The notes under the pieces: model-generated
The model's input: only the letters and a program-made list of their open reading frames with translations
Told to the model about the DNA's origin: nothing
Database searches by the model: none
Assembly (NCBI GenBank): GCA_016932135.1
Contig: JAFGDJ010000254.1
Span: 1-34,900, forward strand
Origin: Spirochaetales bacterium
GTDB taxonomy: Bacteria; Spirochaetota; Spirochaetia; JAFGDJ01
DNA: 34,900 nt
Direction: 5' to 3'
Made by a program: the position numbers and the translations under genes
In this document: positions 29,874 through 34,900 of the stretch, one piece after another
Numbering within the stretch: position 1 is the stretch's first letter
Layout of the letters: each line of letters begins with the position of its first letter

Positions 29874-32800
29874 ATGAAACATACCGGCGGCAGAACTTCC
29901 TTTATCCTGTCGGTCATACTATTGTTATCCTCGACAATCTGGCCTCTTCAGGGACATTCGCTTCTGTGGAAAACCTTCTCCACGGATAACGGGCTTTCCC
30001 AGAACTCGGTGAACGCTATTGTTCAGGATTCCCTGGGAAGAATGTGGTTCGGAACTCAGGACGGTTTGAACCGCTACGACGGTACAGAGCTGAAGACCTA
30101 CTACGGTGACAGCCTTCTCGGTGACGCCGAGGCAACGGGGGTGGACGTAAAAGCCCTTTGTATAAGTAATTCCGGCAGGGTGTACGCTCTTGTCAATAGA
30201 AATATTCTGGTTCGGTATGATCCTGAAGCAGGTACTTTCACCGAGGTGATCTCTCTGGATAGTACTGAAATCAAGTATATCTGCGCCGCCGAGAAAGGGT
30301 ATGTTCTCCTCGCGGGGGACGATTCCCTGGTTTTAACCAACGGTTCGGACCTGGTATTTCTGGATAGCCCCTTCGACGCGGATATCTACCACCTGTGCAA
30401 AACCGGGAAGACTACCTTCCTGGTTACCAGCAACCTGGGGGAACTGGCGGAGTTGCAGGTAGGCGAGGATATGGAGGTTCTCATATCGGAGCCCAGGTTT
30501 TCAGGGATTGAAGGTCCCCTGCATTGCTATGCCGCGGCCAACGGGAATGTGTTGGTTACAAGCTCCGGGGATATCTATGCCGAAGAAAACGGCATGCTGA
30601 TTTCCCGGCTCCCCCTTTCGGGGGAGATACGAGTCTCCGCGTGTATGGAAGGACCGGACGGTCTGTTATGGATCGGTACTTCGGGCGACGGGATCTATCG
30701 CGTGGATGTAAAAACCGGCGGATACACCCATGAATCCACCGAGAACGGATTGCATGACGACTATATTCTCTCCCTGTACACGGATGGCAAGGACACCGTC
30801 TGGGCCGGATCCTGGAGTTCCGGGGCTGCCGGCAGCAGTCTGAATCTCCAGTGTATCGAGCATGTCTCCCCCGGGGACCTGGGCCTTTCGGAAGCCGATG
30901 TCATGGCGGTAGAGGAAACCTCCACGGGTGATCTCTGGCTCAGTATCCTGGGAAACGGGATTCTAGTCATAAAAACCACGGGAGAACTGCTGCGCCTGGG
31001 CACCGCCACGGGGCTTCCTTCCGATTATTATCTCAGCCTGATGGAAGATTCCGCCGGCAGGATCTGGGCCGGTACGGCCGCGTCGGGGGTTGTCGTTATT
31101 GACCCGGTTTCTCTGCTCCCGGTTTTTCATTATCACACCGGGGCACAGCAAGCCCGGAGGATTCTTTCTGATAAAAGCCATCACACCCTGGAGCTTGCAG
31201 ACGGGAGCGTCGTGATCTGTCAGAGGCAAACGGAATTGCACTCCGGCGGTATCAGCCTGGTGGACCCCCAGGGAAGGGTGACCCTGCTGGCGGTATCGGA
31301 GACTGTGTGGTCCGCCGTAGCGGCGGGGGAGCGGGTGATCCTGGGCACGGAGAAGGGCCTGAAAGAATTCGTCCCCCGAACCGCGGAGATCCTGGATATC
31401 GATATTCTGCCGTCCCTTCCGAAGGAGCAGCTGAAGATATGGACTCTCTGGGCGGAAGATCAGGATACGATCCTGGCAGGCACTCTCGAGGGACTGTTCA
31501 GGCTGTCCCTCACCGATGGATCGATGGAACGCTGGTCGACCAAGGATGGACTGGCGAACAATGTCATATACGCCATTGCCGTTGACAACCGGGGAGAGTA
31601 CTGGGTCAGCACGAATAAAGGAATATCCAGGATCACGCCCTATGAAGACGCCATCTTCAACTTCAAGCCGGTTCACGGGCTTCAAAGTATGGAATTCAAT
31701 TTGCATTCCCTCATTCGAACAAAAACAGGGGATTTTATTTTTGGCGGTATTAACGGGTATAATCGCTTCAATCCTGATACGATTTCAATTGACCAGGAGC
31801 CTTTACACAGCTTTATCGGTGAACTCCGGTTGTTCAATGTTCCGATAGACCCGGGGAAAGAATATAACGAAAGGGTAATCACCGATGCGACCATTGAAAC
31901 CTTGCAGGGTCTCCAGCTTCGGCATGGGGAGAACAGTCTGATGTTTCAGATCAGAGCACCCAACTACCTGGACCAGGAAAGCACCGTTTATCGCTACAGA
32001 CTCAGGGGATTCGATGAGAACCTCGCGGAAGACAGCTGGATCGCCGCGGGGAAGAAACATTACGCCGCCTACACGAATCTGCCGCCCGGCAGGTATCAGT
32101 TTCAGTTCCAGGCGACCGTGCAATACGGCCGGTGGCCGGATACCTATGAAACCTTTGATCTGGAAATTCTTCCTTCCTTTTTTCAAACGGTGCCGTTTAA
32201 AATGCTGGTTATTCTCGCCGTTCTGGTGGTCCTGGCGGGGATTTCCTATTATTTTCTACGACTTTCCAGGGAAATAAAAGAGCGTCAACGGGTGGAATTG
32301 GTACTGCAGAAGGAATTATCCGACAAGGATCTGCTCATAAAAGAAGTGCACCACCGGGTGAAGAACAATCTTTCCGTTATCATCAGTCTGATCAACCTGC
32401 AGGAGCACATGATTACATCCTATGAAGACGGTATTGAAGCTTTTTCGAAAATGAAGGGACGGGTGTATTCCATGGCCCTGGTTCATGAAGCCCTCTACAT
32501 GAATGAGAATGTTTCTTCCATCGATATGACATTGTATATCAATGACATAGCAGAATACATCGTTCAGAGTCAGATAAACAGTTCTACCTTCCATCTTTTC
32601 AAGGATCTTCAATCGAGCCATCTGGATATAACCAAGGCGATACCCTGCGGCCTGATACTCAACGAGGTGCTGACCAACGCCATTAAGCATGCTTTTCCTG
32701 ATGCCGACGGCGGAGAAATACATATACGGTTCGCCAGGGACGGAGGATCAGGTTATGAGCTTACCGTCAGGGATAACGGCATCGGTCTGCCCGCCGATTT

Positions 32801-32924
32801 TTCCGAAAGACAGTACCCTTCGGTAGGTATGTCGATTATCGATTCTCTGGTTCTGCAGCTTGAAGGCCGGGGGGGCTACAGTACCTCCGGGGGAACCGTC
32901 TTTAAGATATTTTTCCCGGGATGA
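29874..32924 (+). CDS. sensor histidine kinase with periplasmic two-component propeller, Y_Y_Y and HisKA_2 domains
   Basis: This is a 1016-residue membrane sensor. A signal-anchor region (1-28) is followed by a periplasmic Reg_prop beta-propeller of about 600 residues. Its repeats include GLSQNSVNAIVQDSLGRMWF, PDGLLWIGTSGDGIYRVD, SAGRIWAGTAASGVVVID and NRGEYWVSTNKGISRI. Then come a Y_Y_Y domain (about 690-765), one membrane span (776-796, KMLVILAVLVVLAGISYYFL), a HisKA_2 domain with EVHHRVKNNL (phospho-acceptor among His826/His827) and a HATPase domain (Asn930/Asn935; DNGIGLP). There is no receiver or DNA-binding domain, unlike the Bacteroides hybrid systems, and no response regulator gene is adjacent. 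HisKA_2 kinases often signal to stand-alone output proteins. The ligand is unknown; propellers of this type often sense carbohydrates. Confidence 0.92.
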   Translation: MKHTGGRTSFILSVILLLSSTIWPLQGHSLLWKTFSTDNGLSQNSVNAIVQDSLGRMWFGTQDGLNRYDGTELKTYYGDSLLGDAEATGVDVKALCISNSGRVYALVNRNILVRYDPEAGTFTEVISLDSTEIKYICAAEKGYVLLAGDDSLVLTNGSDLVFLDSPFDADIYHLCKTGKTTFLVTSNLGELAELQVGEDMEVLISEPRFSGIEGPLHCYAAANGNVLVTSSGDIYAEENGMLISRLPLSGEIRVSACMEGPDGLLWIGTSGDGIYRVDVKTGGYTHESTENGLHDDYILSLYTDGKDTVWAGSWSSGAAGSSLNLQCIEHVSPGDLGLSEADVMAVEETSTGDLWLSILGNGILVIKTTGELLRLGTATGLPSDYYLSLMEDSAGRIWAGTAASGVVVIDPVSLLPVFHYHTGAQQARRILSDKSHHTLELADGSVVICQRQTELHSGGISLVDPQGRVTLLAVSETVWSAVAAGERVILGTEKGLKEFVPRTAEILDIDILPSLPKEQLKIWTLWAEDQDTILAGTLEGLFRLSLTDGSMERWSTKDGLANNVIYAIAVDNRGEYWVSTNKGISRITPYEDAIFNFKPVHGLQSMEFNLHSLIRTKTGDFIFGGINGYNRFNPDTISIDQEPLHSFIGELRLFNVPIDPGKEYNERVITDATIETLQGLQLRHGENSLMFQIRAPNYLDQESTVYRYRLRGFDENLAEDSWIAAGKKHYAAYTNLPPGRYQFQFQATVQYGRWPDTYETFDLEILPSFFQTVPFKMLVILAVLVVLAGISYYFLRLSREIKERQRVELVLQKELSDKDLLIKEVHHRVKNNLSVIISLINLQEHMITSYEDGIEAFSKMKGRVYSMALVHEALYMNENVSSIDMTLYINDIAEYIVQSQINSSTFHLFKDLQSSHLDITKAIPCGLILNEVLTNAIKHAFPDADGGEIHIRFARDGGSGYELTVRDNGIGLPADFSERQYPSVGMSIIDSLVLQLEGRGGYSTSGGTVFKIFFPG

Positions 32925-32928
32925 ACCT

Positions 32929-33510
32929 CTAACCGGCCACTGAACTGAAGAGGTCCAGGTTCCTTTCCAGGGAGCTCCCGGCGAGAAGATCCTCCAGAGC
33001 CTGTTCATAATGGTGTGCCTGAACGCCGGGAATGAGGTTTTCAGCGGCCAGCTTTCCCAGGAGGACGATATTCTGCATCCTGGTGTCGGAGAGGTCCTCG
33101 TGAAATACGGGAATCACCCGGACATCCTTTTTTGCCGCCTCCGATTCCACCATCTTTCGGGTTGCGGACTGTGATGACCCGAGTCTGACAGGAAGGCTTT
33201 CCCATTCGGTATCATAAAAGATAAGAGTTCCACCCTTTCGGCAGTACCACGACAGGGCGCGGAGGGCTTCGGTCCGCTCCAGAGCCACGGCCAGGTCGGC
33301 GCCTCCTGCAGGGATAAGGGGGGAGTGGAAGGATTCGCCGATCCTGATATGGGACTGAACGGTGCCTCCCCGCTGGGCCAGCCCGTGGGTATCCACCCCG
33401 CGCACTTTGAGACCGGCGTAATCGCAGGTCCGGAGGATCGCTTCGGCCAGAAGGCCGATGCCCTGCCCCCCCACGCCGATGAGATAGATGTTCATCGATA
33501 CCGGATTCAT
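32929..33510 (-). CDS. iorB: indolepyruvate:ferredoxin oxidoreductase, beta subunit
   Basis: This is a 193-residue gamma-type domain of 2-oxoacid:ferredoxin oxidoreductases. It starts MNPVSMNIYLIGVGGQGIGLLAEAIL (or five residues later) and contains GVDTHGLAQRGGTVQSHIRIG, the IorB signature. With IorA it oxidatively decarboxylates aryl-pyruvates from aromatic amino acids to aryl-acetyl-CoA, reducing ferredoxin, in anaerobic amino-acid fermentation. Its ATG overlaps the iorA TGA (ATGA), so translation is coupled. I rejected the longer frame to 33654, which runs inside iorA. Its stop is four bases from that of the convergent kinase gene. Confidence 0.9.
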   Translation of the reverse strand: MNPVSMNIYLIGVGGQGIGLLAEAILRTCDYAGLKVRGVDTHGLAQRGGTVQSHIRIGESFHSPLIPAGGADLAVALERTEALRALSWYCRKGGTLIFYDTEWESLPVRLGSSQSATRKMVESEAAKKDVRVIPVFHEDLSDTRMQNIVLLGKLAAENLIPGVQAHHYEQALEDLLAGSSLERNLDLFSSVAG

Positions 33511-34900
33511 TTCTTTTCTCCTTTCTCCAGGCTGATGGCTTGCACCGGGCAGGTCTGCAGGCAGGAGCCGTCGCCGATACACAGGTCTTCGCTCACCACC
33601 ACCGAACCGTCGGGCTGTAACTGAAAAGACGGACAGCCGAAAAGGCTCACGCATTCGTGGATCTTCTCACAGGTTTCCTGGTTAATCTTCGCCCTGGTTT
33701 CCGGGTGGATTCCCTTCTTCCTCCGTTCCCGGGTGAACTTCAGCATGCAGGGGTGCCGGGCGATAACCACCGAGAATCCCGGTTCTTCGATAGCTTCCTT
33801 CACCGCTTCGGTGAGCTTTGCCTGCTGATAAGTGTCCACGTCCCGGATGCTTTTCACCCCCAGAGCCGGGAGAAGGGTTTTAATGCTGACGGCCTCGGCG
33901 ACGCCATGGACCGACTTGCCGGAACCCGGATGATCCTGGTGACCCGTCATGGCGGTGGTTCCGTTCTCCATGATGATCAACGTCAGGTTGTGGTTGTTGT
34001 AGACGGCGTTGACGATTCCCGGAATACCGGCGTGGAAGAAGGTGGAATCACCGAGAAAAGCCACCACCTTCCTGGACCGGTTGAACAGAGAAAGTCCTGC
34101 TCCGGTACCGGAGGAATGGCCCATGCAGAGGAGAACCTGTCCCATTTCGTAGGGGGGAAGAAACCCCAGGGAATGGCACCCGATGTCGGCCACGGTAATG
34201 TCTTCCGCCTTCAGAGCCTTCTTGACGGCGTAAAAAGCGCTCCGGTGTCCGCAGCCCGGGCAGAGCTGAGCCGGCCGGGGCGGCACCGCGGCTGATGAAA
34301 TTTCAGCGGTCGGCAGCGGAAAGATTTCCGGCCAGGTTTCCGCGAGAACCCGAGCGGTTTTATCCGGGGTGTATTCCCCCAGCCACTGGTCCGGCGATTC
34401 CTTTCCTCGAATTCGGGTTTCGATTCTCTCTTCGTAAGCCAGGACTTTCACCTCTTTTTCCAGGATCGGGTCCAACTCTTCTATCACCTTGACCTCTTTA
34501 TGGGATTTCAGAAATCGAAGGATCGTTTCCCGGGGCAGGGGGTGAACCATGCCCAGGACGAGAAGATCCGGGGGATTGGGAACTCCTTCCAGACTGTCGC
34601 GGATCGAGAGGGAAGGCAGCCCGGCTGTGAGGATTCCCCGGTCGGAACCTTCCCCGAAGGTTTCCGCCAGGCCATCCGTATCGGCGTATTGCGACAGAGC
34701 TTGGAGCTTTTCCAGAGCCCGGGTTTTCAAGGGGAACACCCCGGAAGTCAGGGGGATGTAAGGACCCTTGGCCGGATCGAACCGGGATGTTTCATCGATC
34801 CTCCGGGGGGTATAGGAATCGAAGGAAACCTTTTCCTTGGCGTGGCAGACATGGGTGGTCAGCCGGAGGATCACCGGCATCTTCATTTTTTGTGACAGGG
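33507..34900 (-). CDS. iorA: indolepyruvate:ferredoxin oxidoreductase, alpha subunit, N-terminus outside the window
   Basis: This is the C-terminal three quarters of IorA; the frame stays open to the right edge, reading LSQKMKMPVILRLTTHVCH, so the ATG at 34886 is internal. Visible are PPRPAQLCPGCGHRSAFYAVKKAL, the ThDP-binding GDSTFFHAGIPGIVNAVYNNHNLTLIIMENGTTAMTGHQ, and a C-terminal ferredoxin-like end with LCIGDGSCLQTCPVQAI for FeS clusters. The full protein is normally about 600 residues. It acts with IorB, encoded next, in the cytoplasm. Confidence 0.92.
   Translation of the reverse strand, partial: LSQKMKMPVILRLTTHVCHAKEKVSFDSYTPRRIDETSRFDPAKGPYIPLTSGVFPLKTRALEKLQALSQYADTDGLAETFGEGSDRGILTAGLPSLSIRDSLEGVPNPPDLLVLGMVHPLPRETILRFLKSHKEVKVIEELDPILEKEVKVLAYEERIETRIRGKESPDQWLGEYTPDKTARVLAETWPEIFPLPTAEISSAAVPPRPAQLCPGCGHRSAFYAVKKALKAEDITVADIGCHSLGFLPPYEMGQVLLCMGHSSGTGAGLSLFNRSRKVVAFLGDSTFFHAGIPGIVNAVYNNHNLTLIIMENGTTAMTGHQDHPGSGKSVHGVAEAVSIKTLLPALGVKSIRDVDTYQQAKLTEAVKEAIEEPGFSVVIARHPCMLKFTRERRKKGIHPETRAKINQETCEKIHECVSLFGCPSFQLQPDGSVVVSEDLCIGDGSCLQTCPVQAISLEKGEKK

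Noticed and set aside
1-34900. CRISPR arrays, tRNA/rRNA genes, insertion sequences, integrase genes or att-like repeats
   Set aside because: I looked at gaps and island edges and found no regularly spaced repeats, tRNA-like cloverleaf, transposase or integrase. The island borders show no obvious direct repeats.

Overview
This window most likely comes from a free-living or sediment spirochaete (Spirochaetales/Spirochaetaceae-like). That rests on one family-style clue and general character. The solute-binding protein at 15268 has a leader ending in SMAGGKAEG with no lipobox Cys, a form I associate with spirochaete binding proteins. The window also mixes fermentative genes (iorAB), many one-component regulators and a large propeller histidine kinase. 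The taxonomic call is an inference. No rRNA, tRNA, CRISPR array, insertion sequence or integrase was recognised.

Layout. (1) 1-12.0 kb, GC-rich and dense: the 3' end of an unknown membrane protein; a divergent PatB-like C-S lyase (-) and RidA/WYL-regulator pair (+); a divergent TetR regulator and GyrI-like protein; a radical SAM/SPASM protein behind a promoter with a perfect 24-bp palindrome; an exported protein with an HEFGH metalloprotease motif; an alpha/beta hydrolase; an MFS exporter; and an amidase/CaiB-type CoA-transferase operon. (2) 12.0-27.8 kb, an accessory catabolic island: two tandem FCD-type GntR regulators, an orphan FabD-like acyltransferase, then a 12-gene same-strand run. 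The run encodes a branched-chain-type ABC importer (SBP, LivH, LivM, LivG, LivF), an MBL-fold lactonase-like hydrolase, an SDR, an N-acyl-D-amino-acid deacylase-like amidohydrolase, a class III aminotransferase, a nitrilase and a split transketolase. (3) 27.8-29.7 kb (-): an HU-like protein, an HU-TM-LysM fusion and MogA/MoaB. (4) 29.9-32.9 kb (+): a 1016-residue periplasmic-propeller sensor kinase. (5) 32.9-34.9 kb (-): indolepyruvate:ferredoxin oxidoreductase beta and (partial) alpha subunits.

How the parts may work together. In the island, a 10-bp word TATCAGACAA recurs at the promoter of the GntR genes, at the promoter of the transporter operon and just before the deacylase gene. At the first two it lies at exactly the same distance from a TTGACA -35 box. 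This suggests one regulon controlled by the local GntR pair. The operon reads as import of a small amide- or amino-acid-like compound, followed by hydrolysis (deacylase, nitrilase, MBL hydrolase), oxidation (SDR), transamination and C2 transfer. The last four genes are clearly more AT-rich than the rest, so the operon looks like a mosaic. I do not recognise the complete pathway.

The second candidate novelty is the HU-like DNA-binding domain joined through one membrane span to a LysM peptidoglycan-binding domain, next to a free HU paralogue. It is a possible nucleoid-to-cell-wall tether. The HU gene and the divergent sensor kinase both have a promoter placed so that the mRNA would start at or very near the start codon, and neither has a Shine-Dalgarno sequence.
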